A DNA stretch of 64,000 bases from an uncultured Alcaligenaceae bacterium (GCA_937908115.1 CALEQZ010000009.1:11495-75494), one strand, 5' to 3'. Numbered from the stretch's first letter, positions 25,684-35,063 are shown. Made by a program: numbers and translations. Notes: a model not told the origin generated them from the letters alone.

Positions 25684-26562
25684 ATGCCTATCTTCACCGA
25701 GCCTTTGTCCTACCGCCTGGAAACGCCCGCGGACTACCCGCAGGCGCCGCAGTCCCTGCCGCTGGTGCTGGACTCCCCGCACAGCGGCACGGACTATCCG
25801 CCGGACTTCGGCTGCGCCATCGACCTGGCGGTGCTGCGCACCGCCGAGGACACCTGGGTGGCCGACCTCTGGGGCGACGCGCCACAGTTGGGTGCGCCGC
25901 TGCTGGCAGCGCGCTTTCCGCGCAGCTACATCGACGCCAACCGCGGGCTGCACGAAATCGACCCGCTGCTGCTGGCCGAACCCTGGCCGGAGCCGCTGCC
26001 CGAGTCCGGCAAGGTCGGCCTGGGCAAGGGGCTGATCTGGCGCATGCTCGATGACGGCTCGCCGCTGTATGCGCGCAAGCTCAGCCTGGACGAAGTCCGG
26101 CACCGCATCGATGCCTGCTGGCGGCCGTACCATGCGGCGCTGGCGCGCACGCTGGACGCGGCGCACGCGCGCTTCGGGCAGGTCTGGCACATCAACTGCC
26201 ATTCCATGCCCAGCGTGGCGGCCAAGTTCGCCACCGACCGGCCGGGCCTGGTCCATCCGGACTTCGTGCTCGGCGACCGCGACGGCACCACCAGCGCGCC
26301 AGCCTTCCGCGAAAAAGTCGCCTCCTGGCTGCGTGCACGCGGCTATGACGTGGCAATCAACGATCCCTACAAGGGCGTGGAGATCGTTCGCCGCTACGGC
26401 GATCCGGCCCAGGGTCGCCACAGCCTGCAGATCGAAATCAACCGCAAGCTGTACATGGATGAGGCGACGCTGCGGCCGCATGCGGGTTACGCCAAGCTGC
26501 GCGCCGACCTGACCGAACTGCTGCGGGAACTGGCCGACTGGACGCGCGCCCAGCTGGGCTGA
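25684..26562 (+). CDS. N-formylglutamate amidohydrolase family protein
   Basis: A 292-residue member of the N-formylglutamate deformylase family, which cleaves N-formylglutamate to formate and glutamate in histidine use. Visible residues are the metal-ligand region DSPHSGTDYP near residue 30, the SYIDANRGLHEIDPLLL segment, and INCHSMPSVAA near 173, with INDPYKGVEIVRRYG toward the C-terminus. No hut genes surround it; instead it follows a Bug receptor and its LysR regulator, so it may act on an imported N-formyl or N-acyl amino acid. A terminator follows. Substrate is inferred from family only. Confidence 0.88.
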   Translation: MPIFTEPLSYRLETPADYPQAPQSLPLVLDSPHSGTDYPPDFGCAIDLAVLRTAEDTWVADLWGDAPQLGAPLLAARFPRSYIDANRGLHEIDPLLLAEPWPEPLPESGKVGLGKGLIWRMLDDGSPLYARKLSLDEVRHRIDACWRPYHAALARTLDAAHARFGQVWHINCHSMPSVAAKFATDRPGLVHPDFVLGDRDGTTSAPAFREKVASWLRARGYDVAINDPYKGVEIVRRYGDPAQGRHSLQIEINRKLYMDEATLRPHAGYAKLRADLTELLRELADWTRAQLG

Positions 26563-26612
26563 GCCGCCTTTTCCAAGCCGCCCGCGCGCAGGCACCGCCG
26601 TTCCTCCCTCGT

Positions 26613-26645
26613 CATCCCCGGCCGCAGCCGCACCGGGGATGTTTT
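26613..26645 (+). terminator. Rho-independent terminator after the amidohydrolase gene
   Basis: CATCCCCGG (26613-26621) pairs with CCGGGGATG (26633-26641) and is followed by TTTT, 50 bases downstream of the stop codon. The loop is 11 bases. Confidence 0.65.
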
Positions 26646-26658
26646 GCGTAATGCGCCT

Positions 26659-26687
26659 TTGGGCCACCAACGGCCCTAGTGTATAAA
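26659..26687 (+). promoter_or_regulatory. Sigma-70 promoter of the transhydrogenase operon
   Basis: TTGGGC (26659-26664) and TATAAA (26682-26687) with a 17-base spacer, 34 bases before the pntAA start codon. The start itself has GAGGAG 6 bases upstream. Confidence 0.7.
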
Positions 26688-26721
26688 GACGCGCACAAGA
26701 ACCCGCAGACGAGGAGACGCC

Positions 26722-27840
26722 ATGCGCATCGGCATCCCGCGCGAAACCCGCCCGGGCGAGACCCGGGTCGCGGCCACCCCCGAAACCGTCCGTAAGCTCC
26801 TGGCCGGCCGGCATACCGTCGTCGTCGAACGAGGCGCGGGCGAGGCGGCAGGCTACCCCGATGCCGCCTATGCCGAGGCTGGCGCGCAGCTGGGCAGCAC
26901 GCAGGACGCGTTCGGCGCCGATCTGGTGCTCAAGGTGCGCGCGCCGCAACCGGAGGAGCTGGCCGGCATGCGCGCAGGCGCCTGGCTGGCTGGCATGCTC
27001 GATCCCTTCGACGCCGAAGGCCTGCAGCGCCTGGCCGACGCCGGGCTGACCGCCTTCGCGCTGGAAGCGGCGCCACGCATCACGCGGGCGCAAAGCCTGG
27101 ACGTGCTGTCGTCGCAGGCCACCGTGGCCGGCTACAAGGCCGTGCTGCTGGCAGCCAACCACTATGGCCGGCTGATGCCCATGATGATGACGGCGGCCGG
27201 GACGCTGAAGGCGGCCCGCGTCGTGGTGCTGGGCGCCGGCGTGGCGGGACTGCAAGCCATCGCCACGGCGCGGCGTCTGGGCGCGGTCGTCGAGGCCTCG
27301 GACGTGCGCCCGGCCGTGCGCGAACAGGTCGAGTCGCTGGGAGCGAAGTTCATCGACGTGCCTTTCGAGACCGATGAAGAGCGCGAGATTGCCCAGGGCG
27401 TGGGCGGCTATGCACGCCCCATGCCGCCGGCCTGGATGGCACGGCAGGCAGTGTTGGTCGCCGAGCGCTGCAAGCAGGCCGACATCGTCATCACCACGGC
27501 GCTGATTCCCGGGCGCCCCGCGCCCCGGCTCCTATCGGAGCAGACGGTGGAAACCATGCGCGCCGGCTCGGTCGTCGTCGACCTGGCGGTCGAGCGCGGC
27601 GGCAACTGCCCGCTGTCGCGACCAGGGGAGATCGTCAACCACCGCGGCGTGACCATCGTCGGGCTGACGAACCTGCCCGCGCTGGTGCCGACCGATGCCT
27701 CGGCACTGTACGCGCGCAACCTGCTCGAGTTCCTGAAATTGATCACAGACCAGGATGGCGCGCCGGCTATCCGGCGCGATGACGAGATCGTCGCCGCCTG
27801 CCTGGTCTGCGAAAACGGCAGCGTCCTGCGGAGGCCTTGA
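26722..27840 (+). CDS. pntAA: NAD(P) transhydrogenase subunit alpha, part 1
   Basis: A 372-residue soluble NAD(H)-binding domain I of proton-translocating transhydrogenase (alanine dehydrogenase/PNT fold). It has the family opening MRIGIPRETRPGETRVAATPE, the Rossmann nucleotide loop VVLGAGVAGLQAIATARRLGA and the flexible loop after EGGG-like KFIDVPFETDEEREIAQG. The complete enzyme moves hydride between NADH and NADP+ coupled to proton entry, giving NADPH. Here the alpha chain is split in two genes, as in Rhodospirillum and many proteobacteria. The stop TGA abuts the ATG of pntAB (no gap). Confidence 0.96.
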   Translation: MRIGIPRETRPGETRVAATPETVRKLLAGRHTVVVERGAGEAAGYPDAAYAEAGAQLGSTQDAFGADLVLKVRAPQPEELAGMRAGAWLAGMLDPFDAEGLQRLADAGLTAFALEAAPRITRAQSLDVLSSQATVAGYKAVLLAANHYGRLMPMMMTAAGTLKAARVVVLGAGVAGLQAIATARRLGAVVEASDVRPAVREQVESLGAKFIDVPFETDEEREIAQGVGGYARPMPPAWMARQAVLVAERCKQADIVITTALIPGRPAPRLLSEQTVETMRAGSVVVDLAVERGGNCPLSRPGEIVNHRGVTIVGLTNLPALVPTDASALYARNLLEFLKLITDQDGAPAIRRDDEIVAACLVCENGSVLRRP

Positions 27841-28176
27841 ATGGAAGCCATTAGCCCGACCCTGGTCAACCTGATCATCTTCGTGCTCGCGGTCTACGTG
27901 GGCTATCACGTGGTCTGGAACGTCACGCCCGCGCTGCACACGCCGCTGATGGCGGTAACCAACGCGATTTCCGCCATCATCATCGTCGGCGCCATGCTGG
28001 CCGCCGCGCTGACCGACGGCGCGCTGGCGCGCGGCATGGGCGTGGCCGCGGTGGCGCTGGCCGCGGTCAATGTCTTCGGCGGCTTCCTGGTCACGCGCCG
28101 CATGCTGGAAATGTTCCGCAAGAAAGCGCGCAAGGCGACGACGTCCGACGGCGACGACGGGGAGGCGCGGCAATGA
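27841..28176 (+). CDS. pntAB: NAD(P) transhydrogenase subunit alpha, part 2
   Basis: A 111-residue membrane protein with about three transmembrane segments (residues about 10-28, 37-60, 65-90) and a basic C-terminus. It starts EAISPTLVNLIIFVLAVYVGYHVVWNVTPALHTPLMAVTNAIS, which matches the membrane part of the transhydrogenase alpha chain (half of domain II). It begins immediately after pntAA and overlaps pntB by 4 bases (ATGA), so the three genes form one translationally coupled operon. Confidence 0.95.
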   Translation: MEAISPTLVNLIIFVLAVYVGYHVVWNVTPALHTPLMAVTNAISAIIIVGAMLAAALTDGALARGMGVAAVALAAVNVFGGFLVTRRMLEMFRKKARKATTSDGDDGEARQ

Positions 28177-29609
28177 TTTCGCTCAACCTCGTCACGCTGC
28201 TCTATCTGGTGGCATCGGTCTGCTTCATCCAGGCGCTCAAGGGCCTGTCGCATCCGACCACATCGCGCGCCGGCAACGTATTCGGCATGGTCGGCATGGC
28301 CATCGCCATCGTGACCACCGCCGCGCTGATCGCCACGCTGGCCCGGGACGCAGCCTTGCCAGGCCTGGGATGGGTGGTGCTGGGCCTGCTCGTGGGCGGC
28401 AGCATCGGCGCGGTCATGGCCAAGCGCGTGGAGATGACCAAGATGCCCGAGCTCGTCGCCTTCATGCACAGCATGATCGGCCTGGCGGCGGTGGCCATCG
28501 CGGTGGCGGTCGTCGCCGAGCCCCACGCATTCGGCATCGCGGCGCCTGGTGAGCCCATCCCCACTGGCAACCGGCTGGAGCTTTTCATCGGCACCTTCGT
28601 CGGCGCGATCACCTTTTCCGGGTCGGTCATCGCCTTCGGCAAGCTGTCGGGCAAGTACAAGTTCCGCCTATTCCAGGGTGCGCCGGTGGTGTTCGCCGGC
28701 CAGCACTGGCTGAACCTGGCGCTGGCGCTGGTGATGCTCGGCTGCGGCCTTTGGTTCATGGCCACCGAGCAATGGACGCCCTTCGTGCTGATGACGGCGC
28801 TGGCCTTCGCGCTGGGCGTGCTCATCATCATCCCGATCGGCGGCGCAGACATGCCGGTGGTGGTCTCCATGCTCAACAGCTATTCGGGCTGGGCGGCCGC
28901 AGGCATCGGCTTTTCCTTGAACAATCCCATGCTCATCATCGCCGGCTCGCTGGTGGGCTCTTCCGGGGCCATCCTGTCCTACATCATGTGCAAGGCGATG
29001 AACCGATCGTTCTTCAACGTGATCCTGGGCGGGTTCGGCGGTGACGCTGCCGCCGCCCCGGGCGCGGCCGGCCGCGCCGAGCGCAGCGTCAAATCGGGTA
29101 GCCCCGACGACGCCGCCTTCCTGCTAGGCAATGCCGACAGCGTCATCATCGTGCCCGGCTACGGCCTTGCCGTGGCCCGCGCGCAGCACGCGCTCAAGGA
29201 ACTGGCCGACAAGCTTGCGGACCGGGGCGTGACGGTCAAGTACGCCATCCATCCCGTGGCCGGCCGCATGCCTGGGCACATGAACGTGCTGCTGGCCGAG
29301 GCCGAGGTCCCCTACGACCAGGTTTTCGAAATGGAGGACATCAACGCCGAGTTCGGACAGACCGACGTCGTGCTGGTCCTGGGCGCCAACGACGTGGTCA
29401 ACCCCGCGGCCAAGAACGATCCCTCATCGCCGATCGCGGGCATGCCCATCCTGGAGGCCTACAAGGCACGCACCATCATCGTCAACAAGCGCTCGATGGC
29501 CGCCGGTTATGCGGGTCTGGACAACGAGCTGTTCTACATGGACAAGACCATGATGGTCTTTGGCGATGCCAAGAAAGTGCTGGAGGACATGGTCAAGGCG
29601 GTCGAGTGA
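28173..29609 (+). CDS. pntB: NAD(P) transhydrogenase subunit beta
   Basis: A 478-residue inner-membrane subunit with an N-terminal block of about eight transmembrane helices forming the proton channel with PntAB, and a C-terminal NADP(H)-binding domain III (about residues 305-478). Motifs in domain III: VIIVPGYGLAVARAQHAL (fingerprint for NADP), AIHPVAGRMPGHMNVLLAEA, LVLGANDVVNPAA and the terminal KRSMAAGYAGLDNELF. It supplies NADPH from NADH using the proton gradient. End of the pnt operon; it converges on glcF. Confidence 0.96.
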   Translation: MISLNLVTLLYLVASVCFIQALKGLSHPTTSRAGNVFGMVGMAIAIVTTAALIATLARDAALPGLGWVVLGLLVGGSIGAVMAKRVEMTKMPELVAFMHSMIGLAAVAIAVAVVAEPHAFGIAAPGEPIPTGNRLELFIGTFVGAITFSGSVIAFGKLSGKYKFRLFQGAPVVFAGQHWLNLALALVMLGCGLWFMATEQWTPFVLMTALAFALGVLIIIPIGGADMPVVVSMLNSYSGWAAAGIGFSLNNPMLIIAGSLVGSSGAILSYIMCKAMNRSFFNVILGGFGGDAAAAPGAAGRAERSVKSGSPDDAAFLLGNADSVIIVPGYGLAVARAQHALKELADKLADRGVTVKYAIHPVAGRMPGHMNVLLAEAEVPYDQVFEMEDINAEFGQTDVVLVLGANDVVNPAAKNDPSSPIAGMPILEAYKARTIIVNKRSMAAGYAGLDNELFYMDKTMMVFGDAKKVLEDMVKAVE

Positions 29610-29667
29610 TCGCGTCCGGGACGGCCCGCCTTTGCACGTCGCATGGCGCTGCCGGCGGCGCCGCGCC

Positions 29668-30906
29668 TTACACCAGTTGCTGGCGCAAGGCCTCGTCGAC
29701 CGCCTCGATCCAATGGCGCACCGGCGTGCCGGTGCCGCTCTGCAGGTGCCCGATGCAGCCGACGTTGGCCGACAGCACCATGTCGGGTTGGGCGGCTGCG
29801 ATCGCCGCCAGCTTGCGGTCACGCAGCTCGCCGGCGATCTCCGGGTGCAGTACCGAGTACGCCCCCGCCGATCCGCAGCAAAGATGGCTGTCGGCAAACG
29901 GCTGCAGAGAAAAACCCAGGTTGGTGAGCAGCTTCTCGGTCAACGCACGCAGCGGCTGCCAATGCTGCAGCGTGCAGGGCGGGTGAAAAGCCACGCGCGC
30001 CGGCAGCCGGCCTGCGATGCGCTGGCGCAACGCTTCGGCGTGCGGCGCCAGCAACTCAGCCACGTCCACGACCTTTTCCACCACGCGGCGCGCACGCTCG
30101 GCGTAGCGCGCGTCATGGCGCAAATGGTGGGCGTATTCCTTGACCATGGCGCCACAGCCCGAAGCGTTCATTACGATGGCCTCGACCTGGCCCGAATCGA
30201 TGGCCTGCCACCAGGCATCGACGTTGGCGCGCATCTGGTCCAGCGCCGCCGGTTGGTCGTCCAAGTGGAAATTGAGCGCGCCGCAGCAGCCCGACCCGGC
30301 GGCCACTTGCGTCCCGATGCCGACGGCATCGAGCACGCGTATGGTGGCAGCATCTATCGACGGCATCAGCGCAGGCTGCACGCATCCGGCAAGCATCAGT
30401 ACCTGGCGCGCGTGATGGCCGGTGGCGGGCACCGCGCCCGGATCGCGCACCGGCTGCACCTTGCGGCGCAACGCGCCCGGCAGCAACCCGCGCACCGCCT
30501 GGCCCAGCTTCAGCGCCGGCGCGAACAGCCGCGAATTCAAACCCTTGCGCAGCAGCGCGCGCTGCGTGCGCTCGGCCAGCGGCCGCTCGACTTTTTCCTC
30601 GACCAGGCGCCGGCCGATGTCGACTAGGTGGCCGTATTGCACGCCTGACGGACAGGTGGTTTCGCAGTTGCGGCAGGTCAGGCAACGGTCCAAATGTTGC
30701 TGGGTCGAGCGTGTCGGCTCGGCGCCCTCCAGCATCTGCTTGATCAGGTAGATGCGGCCGCGCGGGCTGTCCAGCTCGTCCCCCAGCACCTGGTAGGTCG
30801 GACAGGTCGCCGTGCAAAAGCCGCAATGCACGCAACGCCGCAGGATGGCGTCGGCTTCCTTGCCCATGTCGGTGTCGCGGATCCAGGCGGCGAGATTGGT
30901 TTGCAT
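29668..30906 (-). CDS. glcF: Glycolate oxidase iron-sulfur subunit GlcF
   Basis: A 412-residue iron-sulfur protein of the GlcDEF glycolate oxidase complex, which oxidises glycolate to glyoxylate and passes electrons to the respiratory chain. The N-terminal part carries two 4Fe-4S ferredoxin motifs, CVHCGFCTATCP near residue 23 and CLTCRNCETTCP near 73. Two C-terminal CCG-type domains follow (SGCCGALNFHL near 214, HLCCGSAGAYSV near 341). It is the last gene of a minus-strand group that starts at the FAD-binding oxidases; glcE ends 77 bases upstream. Confidence 0.95.
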   Translation of the reverse strand: MQTNLAAWIRDTDMGKEADAILRRCVHCGFCTATCPTYQVLGDELDSPRGRIYLIKQMLEGAEPTRSTQQHLDRCLTCRNCETTCPSGVQYGHLVDIGRRLVEEKVERPLAERTQRALLRKGLNSRLFAPALKLGQAVRGLLPGALRRKVQPVRDPGAVPATGHHARQVLMLAGCVQPALMPSIDAATIRVLDAVGIGTQVAAGSGCCGALNFHLDDQPAALDQMRANVDAWWQAIDSGQVEAIVMNASGCGAMVKEYAHHLRHDARYAERARRVVEKVVDVAELLAPHAEALRQRIAGRLPARVAFHPPCTLQHWQPLRALTEKLLTNLGFSLQPFADSHLCCGSAGAYSVLHPEIAGELRDRKLAAIAAAQPDMVLSANVGCIGHLQSGTGTPVRHWIEAVDEALRQQLV

Positions 30907-30983
30907 GAACTGTCGGGTAAGAGAACCGGTTGGAGGTCGGACGCAGGTGTGAGGTTAAGGGCCATGCCCACGGCACGCATTGG

Positions 30984-32090
30984 CTAAATGCCCATGACCA
31001 GGCGATCCGGGTTGAACAGCCCGGCAGGGTCGAACTCGTGCTTCAGGCGGCGCGTAATGGCGGCCACCGGCGCAGCCAGCGGCTGGAATACGCCGTCGGG
31101 CGGCGGCTCGGCGCCTTCGGCCAACCGGAACAGCGTGGCGTGGCCGCCCGCCGTCGCGGCCGCCGAACGCATCCGGGCCGGATCGGCATCCGCGGCGGCG
31201 ACCCAGCGCTGGCCGCCTCCCCATTCCAGCAGCGTATCACCCAGGCCCAGCGGCGCGGTGCGCGGGGGCACGGCCAGCCGCCAAAGCGGGCGCGCGGCGA
31301 AGAACGGATGGGTCTGCTCGCGCAGGCTTTGCCAGAACGCACGCGCCTGGCCGTCGTCGACGGCATCGCCCCCTATCGCCTGGCGCGCGGCCTGGATGGC
31401 CGGCTCGGCACCGGACACCCTGACCCAGAGGCAACCCAGCCGGCTGCCCGCCTCCGGCACCCAGGCGGTGGCCGAAATCGGCAAGGGGCGGCTGCGCCAC
31501 TGGCCGAAGCTGTCCAGCGCCTGGGCTTCCGAGACGCGCGTGCACAGCGTCAGCTCCGCCAGCGGCCGGGGCGCGACCTTGAGCGAGACCTCCATGATGG
31601 CGCCGAAGATGCCCAATGACCCCGCCAGCAACCGCGACACGTCGTAGCCCGCCACGTTCTTCATGACCTCGCCGCCGAAGCTGAGCAGTCTGCCGTTGGC
31701 GTCTAGCAGCTTGGTACCCAGCACGAAGTCGCGCACCCCGCCGGCGGCCACCCGCCGCGGGCCGGCCAGGCCGGCCGCCACGCATCCACCCACCGTCGCA
31801 CCCGGACCATAATGGGGCGGCTCGAATGCCAGCATCTGGCCTTCGTCGGCCAGCAGCGCCTCGAGTTCGGCCAGCGGCGTGCCGGCGCGCACGGTGACGA
31901 CCAGTTCGGAGGGCTGGTAATCGACCACGCCGCGATAGGCGGTGATGTCCAGGCGGCTGTGGCCGTCGACTTCGGTGCGATGGCGGTTGCCGTAGAACGC
32001 CTTGGTGCCGCCGCCGCAGATGAACAGCGGCTTGTGGCCCGCGTACGCGGTCATGACCTGCTCGCAGAGCTCGGACAGGACGAATTCCAT
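30984..32090 (-). CDS. glcE: Glycolate oxidase FAD-binding subunit GlcE
   Basis: A 368-residue FAD-binding type-4 (PCMH) protein shorter than GlcD. The flavin-binding region has FICGGGTKAFYG near residue 23, then ITAYRGVVDYQPSELVVTVRAGTPL, and the cofactor loop PHYGPGATVGGCVAAGLAGPRRV; the C-terminus ends with the usual FDPAGLFNPDRLVMGI. It pairs with GlcD and GlcF in glycolate oxidase. I chose the ATG at 32090 (MEFVLSELCEQV); the frame is open upstream through glcD. It starts 8 bases after the glcD stop. Confidence 0.94.
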   Translation of the reverse strand: MEFVLSELCEQVMTAYAGHKPLFICGGGTKAFYGNRHRTEVDGHSRLDITAYRGVVDYQPSELVVTVRAGTPLAELEALLADEGQMLAFEPPHYGPGATVGGCVAAGLAGPRRVAAGGVRDFVLGTKLLDANGRLLSFGGEVMKNVAGYDVSRLLAGSLGIFGAIMEVSLKVAPRPLAELTLCTRVSEAQALDSFGQWRSRPLPISATAWVPEAGSRLGCLWVRVSGAEPAIQAARQAIGGDAVDDGQARAFWQSLREQTHPFFAARPLWRLAVPPRTAPLGLGDTLLEWGGGQRWVAAADADPARMRSAAATAGGHATLFRLAEGAEPPPDGVFQPLAAPVAAITRRLKHEFDPAGLFNPDRLVMGI

Positions 32091-32098
32091 GGCGGCGA

Positions 32099-33601
32099 TC
32101 AGAAACGTGGGATGTCGGGAAAGCGCAGCTCGCCGCCATGCACGTGCATCTTGCCGTACTCCGCGCAGCGCGCCAGCGTGGGGATGACCTTTTCGGGGTT
32201 GAGCAGTCCCAGGGGATCGAAGGCGCGCTTGACCGCCAGGAACAGGTCGAGCTCGTCGCGGGAAAACTGCACGCACATCTGGTTGATCTTCTCGATGCCC
32301 ACGCCGTGCTCGCCGGTGACGGTGCCGCCGACCTGCACGCAAAGCTCGAGGATGGCCGCGCCGAACTTTTCGGCGCGCTCGACTTCTTCAGGCTTGTTGG
32401 AATCGAACAGGATCAGTGGGTGCAGGTTGCCGTCGCCGGCGTGAAAGACGTTGGCACAGCGCAGGCCGTATTCGTCCTCCATTTGCTGGATGGCCGACAG
32501 CACGCGCGCCAGCTGCCGGCGCGGGATGGTGCCATCCATGCAGTAATAGTCCGGCGACACGCGTCCAGCGGCAGGAAACGCGTTCTTGCGTCCGGCCCAG
32601 AAGCGCAACCGCTCGGCCTCGCTCTGCGACACCTGCAAGCGGGTCGCCCCCGCCTGGCGGAAAACGGCCTCCATGCGGGCGACCTCGTCTTCGACCTCCT
32701 CGGCCGTGCCGTCCGATTCGCACAGCAGGATGGCCTGGGCATCCAGGTCGTAGCCAGCACGCACGAAGGGCTCGACCATGTGCACGGCGCGCTGGTCCAT
32801 CATCTCCAGCCCGGCTGGGATGATCCCGGCCGCAATGACGCGCGCGACCGCGTCGCCCGCGGCCTCGACGCTGGCAAAGCTGGCCATGATCACGCGGGCC
32901 ACCGCCGGCCGCGGGATCAGCCGCACGGTGACCTCGGTCACCACGCCCAGCATACCTTCGGAGCCGACGAACACCGACAGGAGGTCCGGGCCGGGCGCAT
33001 CGGGCGCCTCCGAGCCCAGCTCGACGATCTCGCCGTCCATGGTGACCATGCGCACGCGCATGACGTTGTGCAGGGTCAGGCCGTACTTCAGGCAATGCAC
33101 GCCGCCGGAGTTCTCGGCGACGTTGCCGCCTATCGAGCAGGCGATCTGGCTGGAAGGGTCGGGCGCGTAGTACAGCCCGTAAGGCGCTGCCGCCTCGGAG
33201 ATCGCCAGGTTGCGCACGCCAGGCTGTACCACCGCGCACGCGCTTTCCGGGTCGATGCGAAGGATCTTGTTGAATTTCGCCATGCCCAGCAACACGCCTT
33301 GGGCGTGCGGCATGGCCCCGCCCGACAAGCCGGTGCCCGCACCGCGCGCGACCACGGGGACGTTCAGGCGCGTGCAGGCCCGCAGCACGGCCTGGACCTG
33401 TTCCTCGGTTTCGGGCAGCACGACGGCCTGCGGCAGGGTGCGATACAAGGACAGGCCGTCGCATTCGTACGGCCGGGTGTCTTCCTCCCGATACAGGATG
33501 CAGTGCTCGGGCACCGCCTCCCGCAACGCTGCGACGATTTGTTCTTGGCTGGGCACGACCGATCGCGCGGTCGCGCCGCCATCTGTTATTGCGTTCATCA
33601 T
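32099..33601 (-). CDS. glcD: Glycolate oxidase subunit GlcD
   Basis: A 500-residue FAD-linked oxidase. FAD-binding PCMH domain (about residues 55-235): VVARGAGTGLSGGAMP, SIGGNVAENSGGVHCLKYG, VGSEGMLGVVTEVTVRL. C-terminal FAD-oxidase domain: NVFHAGDGNLHPLILFD and the flavin/metal motif TVTGEHGVGIEK, ending LNPEKVIPTLARCAEYG. It is the catalytic subunit for glycolate oxidation. Two start ATGs are adjacent (33601 and 33598); a TTAGG stretch is just upstream. It is followed by glcE and glcF and preceded, 40 bases upstream, by a related single-chain oxidase. Confidence 0.96.
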   Translation of the reverse strand: MMNAITDGGATARSVVPSQEQIVAALREAVPEHCILYREEDTRPYECDGLSLYRTLPQAVVLPETEEQVQAVLRACTRLNVPVVARGAGTGLSGGAMPHAQGVLLGMAKFNKILRIDPESACAVVQPGVRNLAISEAAAPYGLYYAPDPSSQIACSIGGNVAENSGGVHCLKYGLTLHNVMRVRMVTMDGEIVELGSEAPDAPGPDLLSVFVGSEGMLGVVTEVTVRLIPRPAVARVIMASFASVEAAGDAVARVIAAGIIPAGLEMMDQRAVHMVEPFVRAGYDLDAQAILLCESDGTAEEVEDEVARMEAVFRQAGATRLQVSQSEAERLRFWAGRKNAFPAAGRVSPDYYCMDGTIPRRQLARVLSAIQQMEDEYGLRCANVFHAGDGNLHPLILFDSNKPEEVERAEKFGAAILELCVQVGGTVTGEHGVGIEKINQMCVQFSRDELDLFLAVKRAFDPLGLLNPEKVIPTLARCAEYGKMHVHGGELRFPDIPRF

Positions 33602-33641
33602 CCTAAGATAGCGCGGCCCGGGCCGCCGCGCAGGCCGGGAT

Positions 33642-35063
33642 TTACCCCAAGGGATGCCAGCTTACGATCTTGCCCGGGTTGAGGATGTTGTTGGGATCGA
33701 AGGCATGCTTGAGGCTGCGCATCAACGCCAGCGCATCTTCGCCATGCTCTTCGGCCATGAACTGCATCTTGTGCAGCCCGATGCCGTGCTCGCCGGTGCA
33801 GGTGCCGTCGTTGGCGATGGCCTGGCGCACGAGTTCGCGGTTGATCGCTTCCGATTCCTTCCATTCGGCTTCGCTGTCCGGATCCAGCAGCATCAGCACG
33901 TGGTAGTTGCCATCCCCGACGTGGCCGACGATGGTGTAGGGAAAGCTCGCCCGCTCGAGCATCTCGGATGCGGCCACGATGCTATCGGCCAGGCGCGAGA
34001 TCGGCACGCAAACGTCGGTGGTGCTCGAGCGGCACCCGGGACGCAGCTGCAAGCCGGCAAAATAGGCGTTGTGGCGCGCCGTCCATAGCCGGGTCCGGTC
34101 TTCCGGGCGCTCAGCCCATTCGAAGTCCATCCCGCCGTGCGAGCGCGCGATTTCCTGGACCGTCTGCGCCTGCTCCTGCACGCCCGCGGGGCTACCGTGG
34201 AATTCGAAAAGCAGCAGCGGCGTCTCGCGCAGGCCCAGCTTGCTATGCAGGTTGACCGAACGCACGCCGTTGACGTCCATGAACTCCACCCGCGCGACCG
34301 GCACGCCCATCTGTATGGTTTCGATCACGCACTGGACGGCGTCCTTGACCGTGGGGAAATTGCACACGGCCGCCGATATCGCCTCCGGTTGCGGATAAAG
34401 CCGCACCGTCACTTCGGTGATGATGCCCAGCGTGCCTTCGCTGCCGACGAAAATCCGCGTCAAGTCGTAACCGGCCGACGATTTGCGCGCGCGGCCGGCG
34501 GTGCGCACGATGCGGCCGTCGGCGGTCACCACCGTCAGCGACACGACGTTTTCGCGCATGGTGCCGTAGCGCACCGCGTTGGTGCCCGAGGCGCGCGTGG
34601 CCGCCATCCCGCCCAGGCTGGCGTCGGCGCCCGGGTCGATGGGAAAGAACAGGCCCGTGCCGCGTATGGCCTCGTTCAGCTGCTTGCGCGTCACACCCGC
34701 CTGCACCGTGGCCGTCAGGTCTTCGGCGTTGACCGACAGGATCTGGTTCATGCCCGACAAGTCCAGGCTGATCCCGCCCTCGACGGCGAGCAGGTGGCCC
34801 TCGATCGAAGACCCCGCGCCGTAAGGGATGATGGGCACGAGGTGCTCATTGCACAGCCGCGCGACGAAGGCGACTTCCTCGGTGCTGGCGGCAAAGACCA
34901 CCGCGTCAGGCAGCATGGGCGGATAAGGCGACTCGTCGCGCCCGTGGTGCTCGCGCACCGCTTCGGCAAGGGATAGGCGCTCGCCGAAACGCTCGGCGAG
35001 CGCCTGCAGCACGGCTTGGGGCACGGGACGACGCAGCGTCCCGGGAAGCGATGGGGCGTTCAT
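33642..35063 (-). CDS. FAD-binding oxidoreductase, D-lactate dehydrogenase (cytochrome) type
   Basis: A 473-residue paralog of GlcD but closer to mitochondrial/bacterial D-2-hydroxyacid (D-lactate) dehydrogenases. PCMH domain: PIIPYGAGSSIEGHLLAVEGGISLDLSGM near residue 75, GGMAATRASGTNAVRYGTM, VGSEGTLGIITEVTVRLYPQ. C-terminal part: VGHVGDGNYHVLMLLD and CTGEHGIGLHKMQFM, the last with the conserved histidine. It likely oxidises D-lactate or a related 2-hydroxyacid and reduces cytochrome or quinone. Start at the ATG at 35063 with AGAGG upstream. It lies between the DAHP synthase gene and glcD. Confidence 0.9.
   Translation of the reverse strand: MNAPSLPGTLRRPVPQAVLQALAERFGERLSLAEAVREHHGRDESPYPPMLPDAVVFAASTEEVAFVARLCNEHLVPIIPYGAGSSIEGHLLAVEGGISLDLSGMNQILSVNAEDLTATVQAGVTRKQLNEAIRGTGLFFPIDPGADASLGGMAATRASGTNAVRYGTMRENVVSLTVVTADGRIVRTAGRARKSSAGYDLTRIFVGSEGTLGIITEVTVRLYPQPEAISAAVCNFPTVKDAVQCVIETIQMGVPVARVEFMDVNGVRSVNLHSKLGLRETPLLLFEFHGSPAGVQEQAQTVQEIARSHGGMDFEWAERPEDRTRLWTARHNAYFAGLQLRPGCRSSTTDVCVPISRLADSIVAASEMLERASFPYTIVGHVGDGNYHVLMLLDPDSEAEWKESEAINRELVRQAIANDGTCTGEHGIGLHKMQFMAEEHGEDALALMRSLKHAFDPNNILNPGKIVSWHPLG

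Noticed and set aside
25231..27255. 674-codon open frame on the minus strand across a Bug receptor, the amidohydrolase and pntAA
   Set aside because: It is antisense to three recognised genes, has low-complexity Arg/Gln/His/Ala-rich translation without a domain, and reflects the GC-rich third positions of the true genes.
33598..35063. Treating the two FAD oxidases as a duplicated glcD
   Set aside because: The upstream protein differs in the flavin loop and C-terminal motifs and fits the D-lactate dehydrogenase branch, so it is a paralog with its own role rather than a recent duplication.
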